The position numbers and the translations under genes were made by a program. The notes under the pieces are model-generated. The model was not told where the DNA came from. It made no database searches and was given only the letters and a program-made list of their open reading frames with translations. This document shows, piece after piece, positions 7,569-17,400 of a stretch of DNA of 64,000 nucleotides (the first letter of the stretch is position 1; every line of letters starts with the position of its first letter). The stretch spans positions 62,001 through 126,000 of the forward strand of contig JAEZFK010000037.1 in NCBI GenBank assembly GCA_023437715.1, in the 5' to 3' direction. Origin of the DNA: Bacillota bacterium (lineage in GTDB: Bacteria > Bacillota > Clostridia > Lachnospirales > Lachnospiraceae).

Positions 7569-8411
7569 ATGGCTGAGGAATACAAAATCTATGGTGAGAC
7601 AACCGATAAAGCAGTAAAAAAAAGCTATTGGGATGCTGCAAAAGGACTGCAACAGGTAGATGGCCTAAAACCAACACAATACCTGTCTGAATTATCAGAA
7701 GCCAACATAAACGGCGAATTATCTTATAAGCAAATTGAAGATTTACTTTATAAGCATTATGAGAATGAAACCGAAGAGGACATTCAGTACCGCAATAAGG
7801 AAGCGGATCTTGTAGCTGCCAGAATCGCACATATACTTGATAGTCCGGGTTATCCTTTAAAAATCGCTTCTTTAAAAGCGATTCATCGGGAACTTTTCAA
7901 AGATATCTATGACCATGCTGGCCAATTTAGAAAGGTAAATATCTACAAGCCTGAACCAATTTTAAATGGTGATACTGTAAAGTACACCAATTATACCGCT
8001 TTGGAAGATACACTGGAATATGATTTTGATACGGAAAAAAGCCGCAGCTATGCCGGTCTTACCCAAGAGAAAGTAATCAAGCGGATTGCTTCCTTTACTT
8101 CTTCTATCTGGCAGGCTCATCCATTTATGGAGGGAAACACCAGAACAACAGCGGTATTTATGGAATGTTATTTAAATAACATGGGATTCCAGGTAGACAA
8201 TACCACATTCAAGGATTACAGCCAATATTTCCGTAATGCACTTGTAAGAGCAAATTTTGCGGATTATAAAAATGGAATCACGGAAACAAACCAGTATCTT
8301 GAAAATTTCTATAAAAATCTGCTTACGGGCGGAGATATTCAATTAAGAAGTCGTGACCTTGTTTTGAAAGAACGTTTTTCACCTGGCAGAGATAGAGGAA
8401 TCGAGCTGTAG
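7569..8411 (+). CDS. Fic/DOC-family protein (putative AMP- or phosphotransferase toxin)
   Basis: The 280-aa protein contains a Fic core, with IHRELFKDIYDHAGQFRKVNI and the active-site loop HPFMEGNTRTTAVF starting at His184. The canonical motif is HPFxxGNGRxxR; here the third glycine is Thr and the final Arg is replaced, a variant common in Firmicutes proteins of this type. Family members transfer AMP, or less often other nucleotide groups, onto hydroxyl side chains of target proteins. A good AGGAGG-like site precedes the ATG. No clear inhibitory [ST]xxxE[GN] helix was identified, so control may have come from the RelB-like frame just upstream, which appears damaged. Confidence 0.85.
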   Translation: MAEEYKIYGETTDKAVKKSYWDAAKGLQQVDGLKPTQYLSELSEANINGELSYKQIEDLLYKHYENETEEDIQYRNKEADLVAARIAHILDSPGYPLKIASLKAIHRELFKDIYDHAGQFRKVNIYKPEPILNGDTVKYTNYTALEDTLEYDFDTEKSRSYAGLTQEKVIKRIASFTSSIWQAHPFMEGNTRTTAVFMECYLNNMGFQVDNTTFKDYSQYFRNALVRANFADYKNGITETNQYLENFYKNLLTGGDIQLRSRDLVLKERFSPGRDRGIEL

Positions 8412-8421
8412 AAGTAAAGAT

Positions 8422-8450
8422 TTGTAAAAACTACCATGATATGGTATACT
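8422..8450 (+). promoter_or_regulatory. promoter of the type I toxin gene
   Basis: TTGTAA and TATACT with an exact 17-base spacer. The -10 lies in the loop of an 11-bp inverted repeat (CTACCATGATA at 8431-8441 with TATCATGGTAG at 8451-8461), which may add control. Predicted transcription begins near 8457, giving a leader of about 50 bases. Confidence 0.7.
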
Positions 8451-8480
8451 TATCATGGTAGCTAATCTGCCGGGTGGTTT

Positions 8481-8500
8481 CCATCTCCGAAAGGGGGTGG
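8481..8500 (+). promoter_or_regulatory. SD-sequestering hairpin in the toxin mRNA leader
   Basis: CCATCTCC, a GAAA tetraloop and GGGGGTGG form an 8-bp stem with two G-U pairs. The 3' arm is the purine-rich Shine-Dalgarno region of the toxin start at 8506, so the folded leader should hide it. Type I toxin mRNAs of the Fst/BsrG kind are known to use such leader structures. Confidence 0.7.
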
Positions 8501-8505
8501 TGGTT

Positions 8506-10483
8506 GTGAACACTTATGGTGCGAGCAGGAAATTGCTCCTATCTTAGTGGGTGGAAATCCCATCTGATAAATCCTAGCTGGGAAATCAGTAGCGAGTCTT
8601 GGAGCTGAGAAAGTAATTTCGAAGTTTAAGCGTAGACAGTCAGGTATTAGGCTTGAAAGCGATTGAGCCTCTCAATTTCACAGAATCAGTAAGGCTGACT
8701 GTGTCATATGGCAGGAAAGCAACATCACTCTAACCGTTAGTCAGCGAGGGTAGGGTGACTTACTAGGGGTCTTTAGAGCCAAGCATGATATACAATGGAT
8801 AGTTGGAAACCTGCGAGACCCTTGCAGTTCTCAATAGAGTATGATGAACAACCGATACAAAGGAAGGTAAGCAAATGACTGCAAGGGAGTCGGATAACCT
8901 CATAGTATTGAAGATACTGGGTAATGCCAGTGGAGAAAAGGAGGTTACATAGTATTGACCTATTCACGGGAAACACATACCGTACACAGGGACGGAAATT
9001 ATGTGAGAACACAACTGATTAGGATAGCAAACAAATCTGCAAGTAACAAGCAAGAGGTGTTCACATCTTTATATCATCTGCTAAACGATGAGATGTTAAA
9101 TGTATGTTTCCAGGAGATAAAAGGAAACAAAGCATTGGGAATCGACGAGGTAACCAAAAGTGAATACGAAGAAAATCTAAATGAAAACATTAAGGTATTA
9201 GTGCAGAAACTAAGAAACCATTCTTACAAGCCACAGCCGGTTAAAAGGGTATATATACCAAAAGCCAATGGGGAAAAAAGACCGCTTGGCATACCGTGCT
9301 TTGAAGATAAACTGGTACAGATGGGACTAAACAAAATCCTGAATGCGGTTTTCGAACCGAGCTTTCTTGACTTATCATATGGATTTCGCAATAACCGAAG
9401 TTGCCACGATGCCCTGCGTCAACTAAATGGTATTATTAGATACCAAAAGATAAATTATATAGTAGACGCCGACATCAAAGGATTCTTTAACAACGTTAAT
9501 CACGAATGGATGATAAAATTTATTGAACACAGGATAAAAGATCCTAACATCACGGCCCTTATCAATAAAATGCTTAAAGCTGGAATTGTGGAAAATGGCT
9601 TATTTATTCCGGCCACTAAAGGAATGCCGCAAGGGTCAATCGTATCGCCAATTTTGTCAAACATATATCTTCATTATGTGTTAGATACATGGTTCGATAT
9701 AATAGTGAGGAAAACCTCTGATGGAACAAGTGAAATGATAAGATATGCAGATGATTTTGTATGCTGTTTTAAATATGAGGGAGATAGTAGGCGCTTCTTG
9801 AATAACCTTAAATTTAGATTAAAGAAATTTGGGTTAGAATTAGCAGAAGATAAAACCAGAACGATTATCTTCGGGCAGTATGCAAGAGAACGTATTTCAA
9901 ATCACATGAAAAAGCCAGAAACATTTGATTTCTTAGGGTTTACGCATTATTGCAAATACTCAAGAAAGAACTATTTTACAGTAAGAGTAAAGACTAGCGC
10001 AAAGAAATACAGAGGTAAGCTTAAAGGAATCAAAAGCTGGATTTACAAGGCAGTTCATGTCATGAATACAGTAGATATTATCGCTAAACTTAACCAGATT
10101 CTGAGGGGATACTACAATTACTACTGTGTAAAAGGAAATAGCCGTATGGTTGGCAAGTTTTATCGAAGCGTCATTAAGATACTTCACAAGTGGCTAAACA
10201 GGAGAAGTCAAAGGCGGAGTTATAGCTGGAAGAATTTTAATCTTTTAATAAAAAAATACCCCATTATTTCGCCCAAGATACATATATCGCTTGTTGCAGA
10301 TTAACAGTGAAAATGCTATGAAGAGCCGTATGCCTTAATTGGGCACGTACGGATCTGTGAGGAGTATATACCGTGAGGTATATACTTACTCGACAGGAAT
10401 TTATGGTAATCATAAACATTGCAGCGTTGATTGTTGCAATCCTTACATATGTGAAACGCAATGACAAAGGTACAAAAAAATAA
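8506..10483 (+). CDS. holin-like/Fst-TxpA type I toxin, 33 aa, split by a group II intron: join(8506..8518, 10395..10483)
   Basis: Exon 1 supplies GTG AAC ACT TAT G; exon 2 continues with AG GAA TTT ATG. Joined exactly at the predicted intron ends they give a single frame of 33 codons ending at TAA 10481-10483. The peptide starts MNTYEEFMVI, has one hydrophobic helix (about residues 8-24) and a Lys-rich tail ending KGTKK. This is the pattern of the small proteins annotated as putative holin-like toxins, related to Fst and TxpA, which insert in the cell's own membrane. Unspliced mRNA would not encode it. The promoter, SD-masking hairpin and convergent antisense RNA described separately support a type I toxin-antitoxin locus. 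Confidence 0.75.
8955..10304 (+). CDS. group II intron-encoded reverse transcriptase/maturase
   Basis: This 449-aa protein carries the reverse transcriptase blocks, including NKALGIDEV, KRPLGIPCFEDKLVQ, YGFRNNRSCHDAL, VDADIKGFFNNVNHEWM, GMPQGSIVSPILSNIYLHYVLD and the catalytic RYADDF. A maturase (X) domain follows, with LNQILRGYYNYYCVKGNSRM. No C-terminal HNH nuclease follows. It should bind its own intron RNA, assist splicing, and copy the intron during mobility. The start is TTG at 8955, with GGAGG about 11 bases upstream. The frame is intact, so the intron may still be active. Confidence 0.95.
   Translation: MTYSRETHTVHRDGNYVRTQLIRIANKSASNKQEVFTSLYHLLNDEMLNVCFQEIKGNKALGIDEVTKSEYEENLNENIKVLVQKLRNHSYKPQPVKRVYIPKANGEKRPLGIPCFEDKLVQMGLNKILNAVFEPSFLDLSYGFRNNRSCHDALRQLNGIIRYQKINYIVDADIKGFFNNVNHEWMIKFIEHRIKDPNITALINKMLKAGIVENGLFIPATKGMPQGSIVSPILSNIYLHYVLDTWFDIIVRKTSDGTSEMIRYADDFVCCFKYEGDSRRFLNNLKFRLKKFGLELAEDKTRTIIFGQYARERISNHMKKPETFDFLGFTHYCKYSRKNYFTVRVKTSAKKYRGKLKGIKSWIYKAVHVMNTVDIIAKLNQILRGYYNYYCVKGNSRMVGKFYRSVIKILHKWLNRRSQRRSYSWKNFNLLIKKYPIISPKIHISLVAD
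10324..10394 (+). ncRNA. group II intron domains V and VI (catalytic core and branch point)
   Basis: Domain V is a hairpin with the AGC triad in GAGCC and the two-base bulge in CACGTACGG. Domain VI pairs GTATATACC with GGTATATAC around a GTGA loop and leaves A10388 unpaired as branch-point candidate. The exon resumes at 10395. Confidence 0.85.
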
Positions 10484-10572
10484 TCACCCAGCCGACCAAA
10501 GCATTGGTGATTATTTTTAAAACAATTAATCAATAATTTGGAAGCCACTCTGTGGAGTTGGCTACCCTTTGT
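10474..10572 (-). ncRNA. predicted antisense RNA antitoxin, about 100 nt
   Basis: It would start near 10572, seven bases after its -10 box, run leftwards, and end at the shared terminator, overlapping the 3' end of the toxin message including the stop codon. The ends are inferred from promoter and terminator positions. No homologous RNA family was checked. Confidence 0.6.
10476..10518. terminator. bidirectional terminator shared by toxin mRNA and antisense RNA
   Basis: Perfect 13-bp arms AAAAATAATCACC (10476-10488) and GGTGATTATTTTT (10506-10518). Read on either strand the stem ends in a T-run. The left arm covers the last Lys codon and stop of the toxin. This convergent arrangement across one terminator is the layout of fst-type loci. 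Confidence 0.8.
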
Positions 10573-10578
10573 ACCTTT

Positions 10579-10607
10579 AGAATAACACGATTTTGCACGA
10601 TTGTCAA
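10579..10607 (-). promoter_or_regulatory. consensus promoter of the antisense RNA
   Basis: On the minus strand, TTGACA (10602-10607) and TATTCT (10579-10584) are spaced by exactly 17 bases. It faces the toxin gene and has no protein-coding frame in front of it. Strength close to consensus fits an antitoxin RNA made in excess. Confidence 0.8.
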
Positions 10608-10646
10608 ATATGAGACTACAAACATAGATTTTTAGGAGGGCTAAGT

Positions 10647-11387
10647 ATGAAAAAGAGATTATTAGGGGCATTATTATCGGCAGCACTTTCTATAACGATG
10701 GCAACGCCAGCATTTGCGGAAATTATCTGGACCCCGGATAAGCTTCCAGCAGGGTATACGACGAATGAGTGGGAAAATAAGGACTTCTTCTTAAATGCGG
10801 GTACTGCGATTAAGAAAGACACTTATACATGTTATATTAAAGACTTACACGGGAATATTATGAAGAATACAACTTTTGCTGGAGGAATGACAACAAACCC
10901 TGAAGGAATTGTGGTTCTTGCTAATGGGAGAGTGGTTTCCTATGGAAGTGAAGCGAATTTATATCAATTCATTAATTCAAAAGTTGAACCTTACGAACAG
11001 CCTTCCTGGTTCCAAGATGCTTCAAAACAAGTAAATGAAAATGGAGTAAGTAATTATTGGTATGGAGATAGCAGAGGTTGTCATTCTACTAGTCGTTGGG
11101 AATGGCTAATGGTATCCCCCGATGGAAAACAGGATGGTCTAAAATATGCCTACTGTTTCAATGAATACGGCTACCTCTACACAAATACCATTACGCCAGA
11201 TGGATATCAAGTCAATGAGCTTGGCCAGTTGATGATTGATGGAAAAGTGAAAACAATAAACCCGAAAACGAATATTGGAAATAAGTGGTATGGTTATGCA
11301 TATTTTCCAATAGGAGCCCTGGGGTATGATCTTGAATCCTGTGAGAGAGCAGCACAGCTATGGGGAACTCCCAATCCATATTTTTAA
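10647..11387 (+). CDS. secreted cell-wall-binding-like protein, 246 aa, unknown
   Basis: TAGGAGGG precedes the ATG. The signal peptide is clear (MKKRLLGALLSAALSITMATPAFA, cleaved near residue 24). The mature part is rich in Tyr, Trp, Gly and Asn and ends with NTITPDGYQVNELGQ, the same terminal motif as the 1404-aa wall-binding protein. No enzymatic motif was found. It follows the toxin locus, whose antisense promoter lies just upstream on the other strand, and precedes the giant surface protein, separated from it by a terminator. It may be an auxiliary surface or wall protein of the same island. Confidence 0.75.
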   Translation: MKKRLLGALLSAALSITMATPAFAEIIWTPDKLPAGYTTNEWENKDFFLNAGTAIKKDTYTCYIKDLHGNIMKNTTFAGGMTTNPEGIVVLANGRVVSYGSEANLYQFINSKVEPYEQPSWFQDASKQVNENGVSNYWYGDSRGCHSTSRWEWLMVSPDGKQDGLKYAYCFNEYGYLYTNTITPDGYQVNELGQLMIDGKVKTINPKTNIGNKWYGYAYFPIGALGYDLESCERAAQLWGTPNPYF

Positions 11388-11416
11388 GGTCTTTATAAAA
11401 TAAAATATTCTTCTTT

Positions 11417-11455
11417 AAAAGACTATCGGTTAAATCATAATCGGTAGTCTTTTTT
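11417..11455 (+). terminator. rho-independent terminator after the 246-aa secreted protein gene
   Basis: AAAAGACTATCG pairs with CGGTAGTCTTTT (one G-U pair) across a 13-base loop, followed by Ts. It separates the small secreted protein from the giant surface protein gene. Confidence 0.8.
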
Positions 11456-11481
11456 GTTATAAATAAGAGGATAAAAAAATA

Positions 11482-14400
11482 ATGATAAAAAATCTACAAA
11501 GACTTGATATAAAGCGAAAAACAGCCGCATGTATGGCGGTGATACTTACAGTCATGGCATTTCTCCCCTATATTCCGGGGCCGATGGTATCACTTGCGGA
11601 TTATGCACAAATTATTGAACCAGCAGCCTGGCCATCCTGGGATTCCAATACTTACGGCGCAGAAGCTGCCAGCAAAGGCTATGAACCAACAGGCTTAATG
11701 TATGAAACAAAGTGGATTAATTTAAAGGATAACGGGGGATATGTATTTCCAGCAGGAGCAAAGCAATATCTAGTAGAGAATACACAGCATAGTAATGGTT
11801 CCTATAATGAATTTGATAAAACCTTTCTCTATTGCGTGCAAGGCCACACCCCAAATGCCATGATTTACCTTGGTAGCCAGGCATTCCTACAAGGATTTTG
11901 GAGCATAAAAAACAATAACATGCCAGAAGAATTTCCTACAGGCAAAAATTCCAAGAATATAAAGCTAAAGAAATTTAACTTTCTCATGATTACTTATGCC
12001 ACCCACATGGGAAGCAATGACAGTATCACCGCCTGTAATGATGCCAATGCAGGAACTGCTAAATATATCGTAGCTTCTATTATTAACTGGTTAGCGGCAG
12101 ATGAATGTGTGTTTACTGGTGACTGGAGTCATGATATAGCGGAATTTCGTCGCAGCGACAATTATGATGCAGTGTTAAAGCAGTTAAATCCAAATGCTGT
12201 AGGAGATCGTTCCGTTTACAATCAGCTTTCCAGCACACAAGTGGCTCCTGAGTATGCAGCAAGAGGATGCAATAACTGGGCTGAGTGGATGTTTGGTAAT
12301 GTGTGGGATGCAGCTACCATTACAAAAGGATTTGAAGAAGATTCCGGTGAAACCGTTTATTTTGCAAAAGTAGATCATGCTTCTGAAACATATTCAATTA
12401 CCATTCCTTATCCAAATGATGTTGTAAAAAGCTATTATCAGAAGCTTTCCGCAAAGGATCTTTATGGAGACTGGACCTATACCGGACCAACAGATGCCGG
12501 TCTTGTGTTTACTTCACAGTCAGGCGAAGTACCTACTGGTGGGCAAGGCATTGGAACTCTTTACTGGGCTAATCAGGGCCAGGTAGGGGCAGTTTTGGCA
12601 AAAGATATCGGTTCTGCCCAGCTTGCAACCTTTAAATTTTATACACTTATTGATCCTAGATACGGGACATATGCTTTTGATGCTTCTCAAACCTATTTTG
12701 CGGCCAAGATGGACAAAGACCTAGAAGTGCATGTCCGTGTTGGATCTGGAAGTGCAGGAAAGGTCCAACGGTTCAAGCATACGGAAAGCTTTGGAGCCAG
12801 TTATAACGTGGGCCTTTTCAAGTTTGATTCTGAGACCGGAAAACCGCTGGCCGGTTCGCATTGGGATATTTTAGAAAAGTTCGACGATTCCCAGCTTGAC
12901 AGCACAGATCTGGATTTAGAAAGTCCAGAAGGATATTCTTCCAACCTCGGCTCTTTAACCGGGGCTTCCTGGGAGGACGATATGGGAAGCGATGAAGCAC
13001 GGATTTCCACCAATTACGATGGCGATACGGGCCTGAATGATTCCGAAGCAAACCTTTACAATCAGGCTAATTCTTCAAGATCTCAATTTCAGCGATGGAG
13101 TAATCCGGAAAATGATCCATGTCCTGCTGATGTAAACATTACCGATGAAAACGGAGAGCTTCATTACGTAGATTCCCAAGGAAAAATGGTTAGTAAGATC
13201 GCTCATTCCGATACAAAAAGCTATACCTATGAAAAGGGCTATTGCACTGGGCATCCAGCCCCGGTGGTGGAGTATGAGGAAGTCCCGGAGCCGGAGTATG
13301 ACGAAGAAACCGGAGAGCAGACAAACGAGGACGAAATTGAAGCTGTAGAGGAATATAACCAGGAACTTCATGACAATGCTTGGGCCGAGTGGCTTGCGGG
13401 AGTGGAAGAGTGTGAACGGCTGGCTGCACAAGGCGGTTTTTTCCATGCCATTGACCCTACCGGAAACACACAGAGAGAAGCCTTAGAAGCAGACCGGGAT
13501 CAGTTTTATAAGGATTATATTTCCCTGACCTATGATTATTCCGCAAAGGAGACAACCCCGGCCCCTGGCTATTCTCTGCATGGGAGCCACCCGGATGATA
13601 TCCCTATGGAATGGCGGACCGTGACCTCCAGCGAATACAAGGATTATGAGGCCCATGGCATTGACCATACAGGGGGCAGATCTGGAGCTGGGATGGATAT
13701 AGAAAGTGACAGCCTTGGAACGGATGTGGCCGGAAAAACACCGAATCCGGAAGCCTTGGAAAAGGTTCTGTTTGTTTCTCACAGCTCATCCGGAAAGTTT
13801 GCACGGTTTGACACTCCGGAAAAAGGGGCGCTTTCTTATGGCGGGCAACCAATAACTGAACAGGAAACGGAAGAAAATCCGATAGAAGAAACGGAAACCA
13901 ATGAAAGTACAGAAATCAAGGCAGAAACAGAAGAAGAAACACAGTCAGAAGCCATAGAGGAAACGAAGAAAGAGGAAGAAACAGAATCCACGGAAGAATC
14001 CATCACCGAGGCCGGGCAGGAAAGTACCACAGAATCCACAGAGGGGTCTATGGAGGAAGAACCTGAAATCACGGAAGAAACGGATGCCTCCCAACCAGAA
14101 ACCATAGAAGATACACAACCGGATACCATAGAGGAAACCAAAGTAACTGCATCAGAGGCTACCTCTGACAAGGAAATCCCCGGCCAGCCGCCACGAAAGC
14201 AAACCGCTACGGCTTCCGAAGCGGAAAAGGTAAATGGAGGAATTACGTTCACCGGTTTTCTGGAAAAGGTGGTCACTAGCCTGCGGAGCATTGCAGGCCG
14301 GGCTGCCTCTCTCTTCCGATCCGATGACGAAGATTCGGGTTCCAGCGGTTCCCTTTCCTCTCTCCAGGAATCAACGGAAACAAGCCGTTTAGATCCCCTG

Positions 14401-17400
14401 GATTCATCCATCAAGGACTGGACATTTATCGCTTATGACCACCGCACGGAGGGCGATATCCATTTCAACAAGAAAGACATGGACTTAAAAGCTGGGGAAA
14501 AAGCTGGATACAGTGCTTACGGCGATTCCCAGGGAGACGGCACCCTGGAGGGAGCTGTTTACGGCCTGTTTGCTGCAACAGATATTCCCCATCCGGATGG
14601 ACATTCCGGAGTCCTTTTTCAAAAAGATAACCTGGTTTCCGTGGCTACTACGGACCGGAACGGGGACGGTACGTTCCTGGCCATCACCCAGGCTCCCGGC
14701 TATACCTATAATTATCAGACCGGAGCCATTGAAAAAACAGCAAACGGCTGGGCGGACCACGCTCCGAAGAACCTTTATACGGCCATGGGAACGACCATTG
14801 GGAAAGAAGCAGATACAGAGCGGTTCGTAGGCCATACAGAAAGTGGCGGCAGCATTTCCCTAACGGACAGCCGGAATGAAACAGCCTCCGGCTATGAAAA
14901 GCTTTCTTCCAATCAGGGAAAGGACGGGACCGGGGAAAGCAGCCATTCCTATCCCATAGAAAACGATGAAGCTTTAAATGGAAACTGCTGGATCGGGCGG
15001 CCCCTGATCGTCAATGCAGACGGGACCCAGTATTACATTAAGGAGCTGGCCCGTTCCGAAGGGTATGAGCTTTCCGTTTATGGGAAAGATTCCGCCGTTT
15101 CTAACCGGGAAGCATATCAGGCCGGAGGGAACCCATCGGCAGAGGGGACTGTATCTGCCGGAAGCATTGAAACCGACCGGGTAAAGAAAGCCAATACCTT
15201 TACAGTAACAAGCAGCGGAGCCACAAACGGCTACCGGATCTACGCCCAAAACATCCCGGAGGGAGCTACCTTTTACACCACCAAAACCAAAGTGGTGGAG
15301 GACCCGAAAGGTACCCACACGGAATATGTCATAAGAGAGGAAACCGCCCTGGCCAATGAAGAAGGCGCCAGAGTGATTATAAACGGCTCCCCGGTAGTGG
15401 CAAAGGCCGGGGATACGGTTACTCTACCGAATGGGGAAACTGCCGTAGTCAGTAAGGTATCTGATCCGGAGTATGATTATACCGCGGTACGTCCGGATAA
15501 TGCGCTCCGGTACACAATCCCCATCTTTGCAGATAAGGAAGTCTCCGGGGATTTGACCGAGGATGCCAATGCCGCTTTAAAGAAAGCTTCTTTCAAGGAA
15601 CCGGATGAGGGAGCGCCCTGGACGCTGGTTCCGGTGGAGGGCGATAGCTTTGAGGATCAGGCGAAAAGCCTTTATGAGGGAATGGAGGAAGCCGGGCTTT
15701 CTGCTTTTAACTGCCTGCGGGTGCAGGAAATCACCGATGGAAAGGCGGTAGTCCGCTATTCCTACCGGGTGGGAAGCTCCATATCCGCTGGTGTTTACGA
15801 TGAGGAGGAAAAGCTTCTCTACGTAAAAAAAGACATTACCTACAGTATTAAAGGATCTGACATTTCCGGCTATATCTACCTTGCCTATACACTGGATCAG
15901 CTGGAGGATTCCAAGGAGAATGGAAATGGTTTTATCACCTATGCCAAGGTAAAGGCCGGTGAGCTGTCAAAGAAAACAGCGGTTTACCCGGAGGATTTAT
16001 CCGGGACAAGTATCATAGAGAGCCCGGAGCGCACCTACTGGATTTACAGCCAGGGCGAACCGCTCCGAAACAACGACGGCAGCATTAAAAAAGTCCTGGT
16101 GGAAGAGGAAAAACAGGTTGCTCCAGGCTATGAGTTAAAGGACGTGGACGTGCCGGTAACAGCGGTATATGACGGAAAAGGATACACCATTGACGTGGCT
16201 GGGAGCGAAGGAACGGAATCCGTAGATTATAAGATCACCTATCAGGATGATTTTGTTTCCGGGACCTACATCACCCCGGAGGAATACGGCGGATATTATG
16301 GAAACATTTCTGTATCCCCGAACTTGGCAAAGGCCGGAACCTACATAGAATCCGTGACTCTCCGTTATGACCGGAACCGGATTGATTCAGACGGCGGAAC
16401 CCGACAGGCAAACATTTCTGTCGTGGAGCGGCCGATCCTGCAAAAAGTCAAGATCACAAAAGATATTTCCGTGAACGAGGATGGAACCTATTCAAATAAC
16501 ACCTATGCAGGAACCGGCCATGAGGACCGGGTAACCAATGAACTGGGAGGAACAGGAGAGAATGCAGCGTATTTAAAGAACTTCCATTTCAAAACCTATC
16601 TAAAGTCCAACTTGGAGCGGCTTTACCGGGCGGCGGATGGTATGGTGAGCTGGCAGGATCGGAACGGGAATCCCGTGGATATCACTTCCTACCGGAATGT
16701 TTTTCCGGAAAAGGTCCAGAAGCTTTATACGAAAGTGGATTACCGGACCGATCCGCTTGTCAGGGATTCCAATCAGGCAGCTATTGCCAATACCGAGCTT
16801 TACAGTTATACCAATGACCTTATTAATGCAGATCAAAACCCAGGATATACGGCAGTTCTGGAGAAAACTGCTCAGAGCGTAAAGGATGAATCCGGAAATG
16901 ACCGGACCAACAGCCGCTATAATTATGAAAAGTTTTTTGAGGCTATAGATGTGGCCAACAGTGACAAATGGGACCGGACTGACAATGAAAGTTCCTCTTT
17001 CAAGCCTTTTGCATTTATAAAGGGGCTCCTGTTTGGAACCGGTGGGGCAGACAGCGGGCCCCATGGGTCAAAGCAGTATCCGGCGGCCCACAATAATCCG
17101 GAAACGGAAAGCGGGATAAATACTTCCGGAACATCCAAGGATAACGCCCTCCGCTCCGATCATGTCCGCCAGTTTGCAATCACCTGGTATTTAGACGATG
17201 AAGTGGAAAAACTGGTGAAGAAAAACCCAGCCGGAGAAACAGAAAGTGCTGCAGGCGGCGAAACATACTCCGATGAAGTTTACGATAAGGCCCTTTCCGA
17301 AGCGATTAAGAAAGCAGAAAACTACTTAAAACCGTTCTTTGCTTATAACCTGGATGATATTTATGCAATTGCCTGGGACAGTGAGTTATATGGAGGAAAG

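Larger units (their letters stand above)
8519..10394 (+). mobile_element. complete group II intron
   Basis: The 5' end is GTGCGAG, the group II consensus, and the 3' end is GAC, fitting the AY rule. About 435 bases of structured RNA (domains I-IV start) precede the intron-encoded protein. Domain V lies at about 10324-10356 (GAGCCGTATGCC, loop TTAATT, GGGCACGTACGGATC). Domain VI lies at 10362-10391, with a bulged A at 10388, seven bases from the 3' splice site. The ends are fixed independently by the restored toxin reading frame. The protein lacks an HNH endonuclease domain, as in class C and several other bacterial classes. The class was not determined. Confidence 0.92.

Noticed and set aside
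8955..10304. Reverse transcriptase of a retron or diversity-generating retroelement
   Set aside because: A maturase domain, GTGCG 5' end, domain V and domain VI with a branch-point A surround it, and no msr/msd or template/variable repeat pair was seen; it is a group II intron.
11800..11900. Confident thioester (TQXA) domain in the giant protein
   Set aside because: Cys118 in YCVQG fits, but I could not find the matching TQxA-type Gln motif, so it is only mentioned as a possibility.
13836..14414. Minus-strand Ser/Val-rich frame of 192 codons inside the giant surface gene
   Set aside because: It mirrors the acidic Glu/Thr linker read backwards; composition artefact.
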